Shown: positions 24,032 through 35,449 of the stretch, in pieces
How the letters are laid out: each line of letters begins with the position of its first letter
Position numbering within the stretch: the stretch's first letter is position 1
Assembly (NCBI GenBank): GCA_000310025.1
Contig: FN648404.1
Location: forward strand, 175,574 to 239,573
Origin: Ectocarpus siliculosus
Taxonomy: Eukaryota; Sar; Phaeophyceae; Ectocarpales; Ectocarpaceae
Reading direction: 5' to 3'
Length of the DNA stretch: 64,000 nucleotides
Program-made: the position numbers and the translations under genes
The notes under the pieces: generated by a model
Told to the model about the DNA's origin: nothing
Seen by the model: the letters and a program-made list of their open reading frames with translations, nothing else
The model's database searches: none

Positions 24032-27000
24032 TCACGAGCACCAGTTCATATCCTTCCGTGTCCTTTTTCCGAACTTCGAGGCCTCCCGTTCAGCCCGTGC
24101 GGCCCTAGCGTGCCTCGCCGGGTTCTCGAAGCATCCCTTGCACATCAAAACCCCCCCGCCCCCCTCCCGCCCTGCACCGCAGAACGCCTCGCAGGCACAC
24201 CCTTTTCTTGTCGTTTTCTTGCATCCGGGGTACATGCACTTGCGTTTTGTCTTAATGTGAACGCTCCCCCAAACGTCCTTCGGGGGGTTCCGTATCTTTG
24301 ACCTGTCTCCCCCCCTTGTTGAGGCTACCAACACCGCACCTCCCCATGAGCTCCGTCGACATCTGTTCGTCCCAGTCCGACCTCTCAAGATTGGCCAACC
24401 TGCGGAGCTCCTTCACCACTCCCTCCAACTCCATCGACGACTCAAGGTCTAGGTCTCCTCTCTCGAGCCTCTCCTTCGCTTCACCGTCCCAGAAGGCTAC
24501 CAAAGCCTTGAACATCACGAAAATGTTGGTGAACGTCTGCTCAATCTTGGCCTCCATCACTCGCCGCCAGTAGTTCGTGCACGCCTTGTGGTCATGGGCG
24601 TGGGAACCATTCTGTTGGTCGGCCGTATCTACTCCCCCCATGTTGGCCACGTAATCCTTACGCATCCACGGCTGCTGTAGCTCCATGGGTTTCCCCTTCT
24701 GCCCAGCTTTTGCGCAGGCTGGACACGCACGAAAAGGGGCAGGCAGGCGGGGGGCAGGCGGAACACATGGGTCAGGCACCACACTTGCGGCTGCGGCGAC
24801 GACGAACTGGATGGAGGTCGTCGGACGTAGCAACCTATTTTTACCCCGGCGTAGCATCAGCCCCTGTCAACACTACAATGCTCAAGCCCCAAGCACGTTC
24901 CCGGTCGGTGAGAACAGCCTGTGTGACGAACCGAATACTAAAGGCATGAACCCGAGCCGCTGCATTTTGGCAACACCAAACTTTGAACTCCATCAACCTT
25001 TGCACGAACCAGTTTGACCGACATGCTACTCGAGCGAGGCATCCGACATGAAGACGCAGAAATAAAAACATGAATCTGGTCAACAACAACAAAAAAGGTC
25101 ACCTGTAAGGTAGAGGTGCGAAATGGTCGTCGCCGCCGTCGTCGTCTTCCTTCTTGGGCTGGCCGATGGCGGCGCGAGGTTGCGCGAGGTGGATGGTGCT
25201 GCACAGGATGATATCCTTCGAGTCGAGCCACTGCACGAATGCGACATTGCCGGCGTGGGCAAAGTGCATGTCTCCCCGCTTGACGGGGATGCGATCGAGG
25301 CTCTGCAAGAAAGGGATCGCGCCAGCGGTTCGGTTAACCCGGCACGTACCCACCGCGAAGATGTCGTGGGCCGCAAGACACTCGAACAGTGTCGGGCTTG
25401 TGAAGTAGTTGTCCATTGCGATGTGCACGCCAGAGCCGTCGATTTTGTCACCGAACTCCTTGCAGGCGTCGAGCAGGACATGTAGAACGTGCCGAGTGGT
25501 CCGTCCCAGAGGGCAGTCAGACCACTTCCTCAGCTTGGGATCCCCCGAAAATCCACCCTCGACGCTGCTGACGAAACAGTACCCCGCGACGTCGCAGATC
25601 GCGAGCATCTTCACGCCTGCATTGGAACAACGTGAATAGGGAAAAATGGTGGAGCGAATTAACAAGGCGGCGCAGCAGTCAATCGTGCCCGTTTGCACTC
25701 TATTCGAGTTTGCCGCTTGAAACTCGTGGACAGTCATTGACGGTTCCAGCTCCGCCATTTTCGGCACCGCCGAGCTCTGTGTAGCAATCGAGCTTTGGAT
25801 TATGCCCACGGGCATGATTTCTTCATGTGACCTAAACGCCAAATGTTCCTTGCTCCTATTTTTCCAGTAGAGGGAGAGGGGGGGGGGGTCAACTCCACAA
25901 AGCAAAAATGACAACTCCACCACATGGTGGCCCTTGAAAATCGAATACTATACAAGGTCTTCGCCCATGTCCCCAGCCGCCGAGCCCTCACACCGCAAGG
26001 CCGTCACAAGGAAAACACACATTCGGCAGGAATCGTCCATACAACACGAAACACAAACCGCGTACCGTGGGTGATGGGCTTCTTGGGCTGGTGTCTCATG
26101 AGGAAGTGCGCGTACCTCGACACAGTCTTCACCATCTGCTCGTCGTAGCACAGCCACTGGTTGAAGTCCATGTTTTCCGTCCACGCGGTGTTCAAGATGT
26201 CTTCGAGCTCTCTGCCGGTGAAGCGACGTCAAGATTAGCACGGAGGTGTGGCGTTGGTTAATCTGTTGTAGAACATTCGTGGGACACGAACGGACATACG
26301 AATGCTCGCCTATTGATTACACACACCAACCACGCTAGTCCGTAGCTATGATCATCCCAACCGTACGCTACTGTAGTGGTCACGTGTAGTATTCCACGGG
26401 GAGGGCGGGTGGTGTACAACTGTACGCTACTGTAGTGGTCACGTGTAGTATTCCACGGGGAGGGCGGGTGGTGTAGGGCAACGACAGGTACAACGACATG
26501 AACCCTTTGGATTTGGATTCTAGGGTACTCGCCGGCTTGGAGGCCGTTTTATTTCACCACATGAAAAAATGGAGGAGCGTGGTCCAACAGTCAGAACGCT
26601 CGAAGTCTCCGACGGGTAAAACTCACCTGATGTGCCACTTCGAATCGAAGTCCGGGTTAGGGGTGTTGTCCTCGTCCAACAATCGAGGAGGAGCGTTGCC
26701 GTCCGAGCAGTGGATGAAACGGCAGTACAACAGCTCGAACAAGTCACGCGGCATGCACGCCCTCACTAGAGGATAGTCGTCGTGCAACGATCTACTCCAG
26801 TGCTTCCTCATGCGCGTTTTCTTGGTGAGCCCCATCGTGATCGTGATGCCCAGCATGCCGTAGATGTGCTTGCGCTCGAATGCGGGTTCCGGCAGGGTGA
26901 CCCTGCCTAGAGTTCTCGTCTTCTTCATCTGATGCTCCTTGCGCTTCTCCGTAGCTCCGGGGGGTGGTGGTGTGGTGCAAAGGTTCACGTACTTGTTGGT

Positions 27001-30000
27001 CTGGAAAAGTATCACGTTTCGCGCGGAAGAGGTCAGGGACAACAAGACGGAGCGAAGATTAGCATATTCGCCCTAGAGGTCGCGCCGAGGTGTCGTATAT
27101 ATACACAATGATTGTTCATGCAAGCCGTGGCAGCACAGACATGTTTGATTAAATTAATCCGCATACGCCTTCCGCGGGTGTCTTGGAACGTAAGCAATAC
27201 CGCAAGGGGCCACAACAGACTGTGTTCTCAGGCATCTACCTAGTACCCGCTTTCAATTGTTGGGTTGGTCGGGTGGATATCGGTAATCAAATTACAACAT
27301 ACATAACAGGGATCCCGCGCGCTGGATAGGGGGGGGGGAGGGTGCTTCTCTACAGGGAGTACATTCCGCGGTATTGCATCCGCCCTTGCAAACCACCCCA
27401 TGCACGATACGCTGGTACGTAGCACGTCAGGAGGGAAGTATGCATGAACACCGCATAAACCCCCGTGTGTTTGACAATCTTGATGAGCTGTGATCTACAT
27501 TCGGCCAGTATGATTAGGCGACCAAGGCATGCAGACGACATCATGCAGTGTAAACACCAACAAAGGGCATACAATTCATCCCGCCCCCCCCCCTCCCCCC
27601 CTTCCCGCGGAACTACTTTCAAGTCCGACGCATAACGGCTCGGTCTCTTACTTGCGTGCAACCCCCCTAGTGAGTTGTTCGAGTGCAACTTAATAAGGAA
27701 TGCGACCACACGAAAACACCAATGCTCACCTTTTGCACGAAAAGATCTACTGCCTTGTCGGGGAACATCATGTTGAAGCACGTCTTCATCAAACCACTCA
27801 GCGGGAACTCTCCGTTCTCGTCGCGGCCGCCCATGAAGGTATCGAGAGAGGGCAACTTCGATCGCGCGGACGCCGACAGCGAAGCAGCGCTGACCGCTTG
27901 CCGCCGGGTTCTCTTCTTGTGGTCCGTCGTTCCCGCAAAGTCAGGAATGCCGCGGTCAGTCCACGCCACCTCCGGGGCCTCCTCCGCCTCAGCGTTCAAC
28001 TCCTCCTGCTCCTGCTGCTGCTGCTTCTCTAGCTCCTCTCTCTCTTGTCGCTCCTCCTCCTCCACCTCCTGCCACGGCCGAAGCTGTTTTTTTTTTCCTT
28101 TTCTGCCGCTTTCTTGAGCCTCTCCTTCTCCCTGTCGCGTATGGCCTTGAGCTGGGTTGAGCACGTCGTCGGCAAACAGCGGAAACAGAGCGGCAGGTGT
28201 GTCAATTCATACCCTGCCGTGTTGTGTTCAATCATCCGAAAAAAAATAAAGTCGTACGAGGCGACGGTGTCACTAACACCTACGAATCGAGCGAGCGAGA
28301 GATTCACGTGAAACTGACACGGCGATCAAAAGTAACACCATACAGGGCCAGTAGGGTGTTCAGGTCACGCACATGCATTTACATACTCCGAATCGTGAAC
28401 TCGACATTCGTTGCCCCCCTGCCAACATTGGAAACCACACCCGTGTTGAGCAACAGGAGCCAGGCACGGAGGCGTCAACATGATCATGCAAGCAACCAGG
28501 TGCTTTTTACCAACACTTCTAAGATTATTTTTGGTAGAGACTAGCGACCACACGAGGCGAAACAAAGTGCCTACCTAGACACGCGTTTGTTCAGCGTTGA
28601 TAGGGCACTCTCTACTCGGTATTCCAAGCGAAAAAAAAAACGTAAGAAACTGCTACAGCAGTATTGATTCGCACTATTTATCGGACTCAACTTTTGCACC
28701 ACCATAAATCGTCGTCTTCTCTTAGGTCCGCCTGTTCGCCTGGAAAATGCCAAGAGAAAAGTCTACACGAACACAAACCCACCTTTAGACCCCGCGCCCT
28801 CCTCTTGTTGCTCAGCAAGTACGCCCGCCTGTACTTGAGCTCCTGGATCTTCTTCATGGCGGCCACCACCTTCTTCTCGTTCTGCGACATGCTAGCGAAG
28901 GAGCCCTGGGTTCGCTCGTGGTCCCCCCCCCCGATGCTGCCGTCGGAATCATAGTTGGCTTCGTCTACTTGGCCGTTGCTCTTCACCGATTTCCTCCTAC
29001 CCGTCGGCGTACTCTTGCATTTCTTTGCGGCACCCCTCCCCTCCCCTGGTGCACCCCCCGCCTTGCGCTTCCCCGGCACACCAACCGCCTTGCGCTGCTT
29101 CCCCGGTGCACCCCCCGCCTTGTGCCTCTTGCTGTCCCCTGGCTGCCTCTCGGTTGGTCGCTTCACCCCGACCTTACTCCCGATCTTCGCCTTGCTTTTC
29201 TTTCCCGCTGCAGCCTTTCCCTCCGCTTGCCGGCTGCTGCTGCTGCTGTTGTTGCTGTTGCTGCCGCTTGGTCTCATGCTGAACTCGGGATCGTCCTCCT
29301 CTTCTCCGTCCACCTTTGCGGACCCTGGCGCTTTCTTCCCGGCCGTGGCGCTCGCCGACGGCACCGGCGCCGCCATTCCTAGCGCTTTCTCCTTTGCAAC
29401 TCTGACGACATCGATGAAGGAAGTATGTACGTTGAGTCCAAGCTGCAGACGGTCGAAGTGGTTGTGCTGTTTATGGCCTGCCTCACCTACACCCTCGCGC
29501 GCTGCCCACGGATCGTCGTGTTTCCGATAGAGCAGATGCACCCAGCGATCCCCCTCCTCGTCCATTTTGTCTTTTTTCTCGAACAAGAACATGCCTGCCG
29601 TGAGGGCTGCTGAGTACGGCTGAACTGTGCCGTACGTGGGGCTTGGCTCCCACAACATGATGTTCACCCCGTACTCCGACGCCAGAAAAGAGAACCAGGT
29701 CACGTCAATCCATTTTGTTGTTGCACTTAGCTGGGCTTTCTCGCGAAACCAACCGACCGTCTTATCCTCCGGCGCCGTCATTTCTTCCACGGCAGCTCCT
29801 AAAACATCCGGTATACGCACACTCCGGGCCCGCCCAAGCTGGTCTGGTGAGAGTACAGCTGTCAAGTCCTCAACACCGGATGCGCCAAGAACATGTTCCG
29901 TGGCTCGACGGGCGACCACGCTCCTCATGTTCTCTGGGGTGGGGGCGGCCCTTGTTCTACCGAGGCAAACCTGCAGACCCGCGGACATCGCACTAAACCC

Positions 30001-30345
30001 GCAGTGGCCATCCGGCTTTACGGTATACACACCAGCGCGGTCGGGCAAGACCATAACCCTCCCACCTCTTGTCAATTCTGTGCTGCAAATGATGCGCGAC
30101 GCAGATCCATCGATGTGCTGATGTACCCGTTGGCCCAACGCAGCCGGCTGGGGAGCTAGCTCCTGTTCCTTGCGAACGTGATACACAGGAACCCCGTCCA
30201 TAGCGCTCGTGCGAAAAATCGCAACAAGCAGGAGGAAAAACAGCATCATTATCGCGTTTCTGCGTGCTGGACTGAGTTCCACAGCAGCACAGCAGCAGCG
30301 CGGGATGCAGGGTGCTGCGGAGCATTGCAACTCCCAGGCTTTCAA
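24032..30345 (-). CDS. OTU-like protease / piggyBac DDD transposase fusion, six exons, two frameshifts
   Basis: Exons: 28783-30345, 27730-28151, 26627-27000, 26066-26211, 25103-25616, 24032-24834. All introns are GT/AG and the phases agree. The safest start is ATG 30199-30201, giving about 1,226 residues; an upstream ATG at 30345 would add a hydrophobic MMLFFLLLVAIF segment. Exon 1 reads like an OTU cysteine protease (KPDGHCGFSA, Cys about residue 67; WIDVTW; WVHLLYR, His about 222), then a Lys/Pro-rich basic linker. A coiled coil spans exons 1-2. Exons 3-6 are piggyBac: IYGMLGITITMGL, then catalytic Asp codons at 25591-25593 (AICDVAG), 25411-25413 (AMDNYF) and 24627-24629 (GGVDTAD), and a Cys-rich tail (CMYPGCKK...CKGC). 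One-base slips are needed at an A10 run (28087-28096) and a G7 run (24309-24315). Domain calls are by motif; that one mRNA spans all exons is inference. Confidence 0.8.
26363..26475. repeat. Two-copy 59-bp tandem duplication in intron 3
   Basis: The block beginning GTACGCTACTGTAGTGG at 26363 is repeated at 26422 essentially unchanged, inside the intron at 26212-26626 of the transposase gene. It contains a CTACTGTAG word. Confidence 0.85.
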
Positions 30346-30533
30346 TTTTCTGTATAGGGGACGTGCTGTTTCTGTCCCCGGTCGTTACTTTGTTTCTTTT
30401 CGAGCGGTCTAGTCGTACCGTCGAGCCGTCGTCGACGCAGGTATCCACAGCTCAATTCGGTTCGAAAGTTGTCGCATATAAGAGTTATCGTGCCTGCTAA
30501 CATGCCCGATTCGGGGGTGTAGTCACGTAAGGG

Positions 30534-31094
30534 TTAAGGAACGTCAAAATCGGATCGAGCCTCAATCCCTTATTTTTGGGTGGAAGGACCAGCCGAAGTC
30601 GTCCATTTTCTCACGAAGGATTTCATATTTTTTTGGACTGTCGCATCCTCCTGATTCTCTTACTTCTTTGAAGTACTTCGCATTTTGTCATTCAGCCTTT
30701 TGATATCTGACGGCAATCCACGTCTTCAAGCCCTCAAGAGAGGCGGTGGCGAGTGCCATTAAACCCGTACAGCGGACAACATGTGGTTGTCCACGGTGCG
30801 CGGGAGTACCACTCTCTCTCCCTCCTACAAAAAACATACACTCTTCAGCTAGGTAGGGGGGTGGGAGCACCGAAGGAGCAGCAGTGGGACGTTTCTTACT
30901 GTACGCGCTCCCCCAGCTACCCCTTGTTGCTTACGTCTTGGGGGTATCGCACCATCATGTTTCTTATTGGGGCGTTTCTTATGTTGTTGCCGAGATTGAG
31001 CTGTGTTTCTGAGCCCTTTTTTCTTTTTTTTTTCTTTACAAGTTGAGCCCCAATTTCTAAACAGAATATTTCTTAACTGCGGGCGCTATCTGTA
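30534..31094. mobile_element. MITE copy B, main part
   Basis: It continues the MITE whose tip is at 20528-20549 and ends with GTTTAAGAAA-type inverted repeat GCAGTTAAGAAAT (complement strand) at about 31062-31094. It matches copy A (14628-15183) block by block: AAAATCGGATCGAGCCTCAA, GGACCAGCCGAAGT, CTGATTCTC, GTGGGACGTTTCTTACTG and TTTCTTATTGGGGCG. No coding frame. It was present before the piggyBac element arrived. Confidence 0.8.
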
Positions 31095-31099
31095 GTCTA

Positions 31100-31865
31100 A
31101 TCATGCTAAAAACTTCGTGTTCAAGGCATTTATTTGTTGTCCCATACAATCAAGACGCGCGTCACCAATCCACATCCTTCACTCGGTGCGGCAATAGTCG
31201 ATCCATGTACATATTATTTCGTTCAAGCTTTTGGCGATAGTAACGATTGGAACTTGATGAAGTACATACTACTGTTGGAAGAAGGAAGGAAGGTGACCCG
31301 AGAAACAAAACAGAAGTACTACATACACAGAAGTCTACATACTTAGAGCGATTACAGTATACTACGAGCACATAACACCGTAGCCCCCATGGTAATTATT
31401 TTGTGTGCATGAACTACATCACTATAATGTACACCTATCAACCATATACTCCGAGTAGTGAAGACTGTTGGACATCTCTGATGGACATACATACACACAA
31501 TACAAACGAACGTAGGGAGGTCTGGACAAACGCTGTGGACTCATGGACAGGCGGAAAAATAGGAGAGAAAAAAAGAGCGACCAACCCAGCGTTGAACGTT
31601 GTGCATGTCGGCCCGACACCTACTCCATACTGAACACCACTGTGCTGCGGACGGCAAATCACGTTTCTAAAGTAAGCCTGAAGAAGACTGTAAGGGCGGT
31701 TGCACAGCAGGTTCCAGGTTGGTGTGCTGGCCGCACGATAGCGGCCGCAACTCCATCTGCTTTCCTTGTGGTGGATAGGGACACGCACCAGACTACAGCA
31801 GTAGAGCGCTTTGTCTCGTCATGCGGATAGTTATTACGCGAAAAAGATAACATTGCTGTCGTGTA
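31100..31865. other. No recognisable gene
   Basis: Open frames on both strands overlap at 31400-31830 but none carries a motif or splice signals I trust. Confidence 0.45.
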
Positions 31866-31869
31866 CTGC

Positions 31870-32245
31870 TGTGTGTGCTGTATCAAGCAAGCGTGGTGCC
31901 GATGTCGATTCTGCATACACGTGCGTCCAAAGCTGCGCTTAAACCTTAGTTGGCTTGCGGTAGGTCTGCAAGTACGGCCGACCCGTCCTGCGCGTCTATT
32001 CTATGCTGTCAATCAGTTGCGACATGTGCCGGCCTTTATCTGTGCATGATTGAACGCGTGTAGTATCTGTTGCTGTGCGTGCTGCGGTGGTGTGGATACA
32101 TCCGTGCAACCAAAGCTGGGCTACCCCTTAATGGCTTGCGGTAGGTCTACAAGTGCGGCTGACGCGTGCTGCGCGTCTATGCTCCGTGCTGTCAATCATT
32201 TGCGACGCGTTGTCGGCCTTTATCATGCGGTTGTGGGTGACTGAA
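31870..32245 (+). repeat. Two-copy repeat of about 185 bp
   Basis: Shared blocks in order: GCTGTGTGTGCTG or GCTGTGCGTGCTG, GTGCGTCCAAAGCTG or GTGCAACCAAAGCTG, GGCTTGCGGTAGGTCT, CTGCGCGTCTAT, GCTGTCAATCA.TTGCGAC and GGCCTTTATC. The copies have clearly diverged. Confidence 0.75.
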
Positions 32246-32539
32246 CGTGAACCTTCTCTAGTGTCTGGTCCATACTGCTGTGTAGCCAAAACAAATTAAG
32301 GAAAATTATATACACGCACAGAAAGACTACCCATTCGAGATATACGCACAGTCGAACGGGATGTGGTGGAGTCTTTTCAGTGAGTGGGGGAAAACCGGCT
32401 GGGTACTGGACTTATTTCGAGTCTTTTTACGTCTATACACTGATGATTATTATCAGTAATGCCAGCTGTTGCTAAGTACAAAAACATCTGTATAGGTAAC
32501 AAATTGCGAGCTGCGAATATTTTGTTCTTCCGATACTAA

Positions 32540-32580
32540 AAGTAAGAAATATGTCACGACACGTCGACCATCTTGCAAGT
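32540..32580 (+). mobile_element. Isolated terminus of the family X/R type
   Basis: TAAGAAATATGTCACGACAC then GTCGACCATCTTG matches the outer end seen at 18480-18513, 45037-45059 and (reversed) 36586 and 51818. Like the others it abuts a TATATA-rich flank. No matching body was recognised upstream, so it is a relic or a shorter family member. Confidence 0.5.
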
Positions 32581-33452
32581 GTATATATAGCATTACTTTC
32601 TTTCGTTTTGCAATGCCGTCGTCGTCGTCTCGTCGTCGTCGAAAGGGCATGCATGCATACATGCAATACACACATGTAGCGAAAATCAAACAACTCACAA
32701 CAACAAGAACAATGAGCGGAGGATTGGAGGCAGTCCTGCATGAGCAAGGCCATATATCATTATTTCCGCAAATACCTCCGTTTTACTCGAAGATTGATGC
32801 TGTAATATGAAAATCAGCGGGGATGATGCCAATGGTTGCGAATGAACCGTCAGAGAAGAGTTTCGGCTTTCGATCGGTCGCCCTGAATTGGCACTGCAAA
32901 CGATTGTCGCCTTGTTGGTGTCGCTTGAAGTTGCGACCACATGGCGTTCATTGCCGCCGTGAAAATACCGCCGCCCTGGTGGACTGCACCACCACACCCG
33001 GTTCTCGGTCGGCGTTTGGCTTCACCTCTTCAAGTCTTTGCCACCAAAACGCATGAACCACCTACCGCAAATACAGTTACGTCCGTTACCGGCGAAACCT
33101 TACCGGGTCTTTCGTTTTTCGTTCGATCGCCTCCGACGAAGTGGATATGGCCAATAACCTCAATACGGCCTACCACCGAAAAACCTACCGCCGCCGTACG
33201 GCATTGCCGCCCATCAACGGTTGATGTAAAACCCTTGGGGAATTGTGGCGGTCACACGCAAGCCCGCCACCACTCTTGGGTTGTTCACTTAGAGAAATAG
33301 TACGAAAATATTCGTCTGAATTCGAGTATAGGAATGACGTATCCATTGTGTTATTCGATCCCGACACTTGTTTACTTATTCAGGTGCTGTCGAGACTTCA
33401 GTGGCGACCAGTGAAGGAGCGCAGTCAAGGCCAAACTATTCTTTTCACGAGC

Positions 33453-35449
33453 ATGAATGCTGGTCCGCACCTTCGTTCAACCGAAGAATTCGCCCGAAAG
33501 CCTGAATTCCACCCCCGCCGATACGGGGAACAATCTCCGCCTCTACGAGTAGCCAACCTCATCCCTGAAACGGCCAGTCTTTCGCGATGGTTGGATCGGG
33601 AACTACGCAATGTTTGGTCACTGTTGTTCGTTGCTGTGGTGGTCGCTCTTCTGACTCTGGGGACGATGGATGGGAGAGGCACAGGTTGGTGTTATCCCCG
33701 CTCGCTTGGTGTCCCTCGCATTGGCGCCACGCCATCCGATCCGTTCCTTCACGGCACATAACCTGCACCACGTTGAGCCTGTACGGCGGTTCCATTGGTT
33801 GGGGTTGTGCAGGAGGAAATGTCTCACTACCTTTTATGCACTCCTGCGTAGAGGCTTACCACTACATCAGTTCTGCTATTTTCCTAGGCAAGGGGGGGAA
33901 ACGGGTAATCTTGGATAGAGGACAATATTGGAAATTCGACTGCCCCCCCCGCAATCGGCGCACTGGTGAGCTTGGCTTTCGGCAGTCCTCGAAAGACAAA
34001 AGTGTCCACAAATGTGACTCTCTTGACCAAAAGCGACGCGCTTGCGCACTCTCCCGACAAAATCGATGACACTGGTACTCAGGTATCGTTGTCAACGGCC
34101 CGAGGTCGTCTTATGTCCCCCTCGGCATTCGACGGGTAACGCCAATGACCGTTCGTACAATTGTTTTCCTCTCGTGGTGCGCAGGTTTTGATGCTCGTGC
34201 AGTTGGCGTATCCCCATCTGGAGAGGATCTTGGAGTGGTAGGGCCTGACCGCGCTACAATGTCACAGACCCACAGAGGACAAAGGGCGACGGACGCTCAA
34301 GAAGTTCGTAATGAGTTTGCTTTAGTGGACACCTCCGATTCTCCAGATGTCGCCTTCCAACACTCACCCACTGTCTCCAATTATTCTCCAGCGGTTGTCC
34401 CTAAAACCCACGTCAGCGACGTCTTCCGCCTGGTGTTCGCCGCTGGTCTCGAGGGGACTGGACACCACTACATACTCGGGACTAAAGCATCTCTGTTTGG
34501 TGCCAACATGAACCTTCCTCTCCGTGATGTCCACCCCAGGGACTTCCTGACGTACTACGCACCTAGGATGACGGGTGGAGAAGCCAACAGGTTTATCACG
34601 ACAAGTCACCAGGCCATGAAAAACATGCGGCATTTGGCGGAGTGGGCAGCCACTCTATCATCGCCGGGGACCCTTGAATACTTCCAGCCTGCATGCTCGT
34701 ATCCAGCAAGAAGGCGTCCGTTAAAAAGTGATGCAGTACATGGACTTCCGAAGGGTGGCTGAAACTGCAGAAGGCCAAGGCGTCGATTTTAGAGTTTTGT
34801 ACCTGCGCCGGTCCGCGAAGGACATGGTCATCGCCAACACTGTTCATCGCAAGTTCCACCTGTGAGCAATACCTTGGACTGTGAGCGTCGATAGAGTCCT
34901 TGTGATTGAAATCCGTCAGGAATCTCGCTTTTGACGGCACGACGACATGTGTTGTTAGCATACTGTATGTGCACAAAATCTATAGCTTCGGCATCCAAAC
35001 TATCTCTATGGAAAGTATCACCCATGTGGTATGGTATTGCCGATGCACAGCGTCACTAACGCGCCGCGTTCCCATCTATGCCCACCGGTGTGCTTAATGT
35101 CAGCGGCATGGGCCATGTTGAAGGGACTCTACGTGAAGAGGAGCTCTTCATGGAGTACATGAGGGTGCTCTTCACCGACATAGCTGTGCTACAGTCCTTC
35201 CTGAGCGAGATTGGACCGGAGTTTACTGTGTGTCATGACTGGGACCGTTTGGGAGGCAAGGAACAGGCATCAACAATTGCCAATTTCATCTCTCCGAACG
35301 GTGAAATTGCTCGTTTGGTGGAATCATCGCTGTTGCAAACGGCCAGGAACTCATCGAGCACCGACGCGCTGCCGTTTGAGGGCGCTCACCCCGTAGTTTC
35401 GCGCCTTCAGCGCAAGCCTGACGCGTTTGAACCCCTCTACTGTGGCTGA
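33453..35449 (+). CDS. Sulfotransferase-like type II membrane protein, three exons, one frameshift
   Basis: Exon 1 is 33453-33684, exon 2 is 34185-34862, exon 3 is 35104-35449, with matching phases at both GT/AG introns. Exon 1 encodes a short cytoplasmic tail and one membrane span (SLLFVAVVVALLTLG), as in Golgi type II enzymes. Exon 2 has AGLEGTGHHYI, placed like the 5'-phosphosulfate loop, and LYLRRSAKDMVIANTVHRKF, placed like the 3'-phosphate motif. Exon 3 (LFMEYMRVLFTDIAVLQSFL..., CHDWDRLG) ends at TGA 35447-35449. About 415 residues. A one-base shift near 34730-34745 breaks the frame between the two motifs, so it is a pseudogene or a sequencing error. Sulfotransferases move sulfate from PAPS to glycans, which would suit sulfated wall polysaccharides. 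The family call rests on motifs only; another P-loop enzyme is possible. Confidence 0.6.

Larger units (their letters stand above)
20550..30533 (-). mobile_element. Complete-looking piggyBac element, about 10 kb, with two genes
   Basis: Left end: TTAA (20546-20549) then CCCTTTCGTGACT. Right end: the complement strand reads TTAA (30534-30537) then CCCTTACGTGACT. One difference in 13 terminal bases, a CCC start and TTAA duplication are the family hallmarks. The MITE sequence on the two outer sides joins up once the element is removed, which confirms the limits. The interior carries a small plus-strand gene (21512-22763) and the minus-strand transposase gene (24032-30345). The two converge, each starting near one end. 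At about 10 kb it is much longer than the 2.5 kb moth element, owing to introns and extra coding sequence. Strand is given as that of the transposase. Confidence 0.88.
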
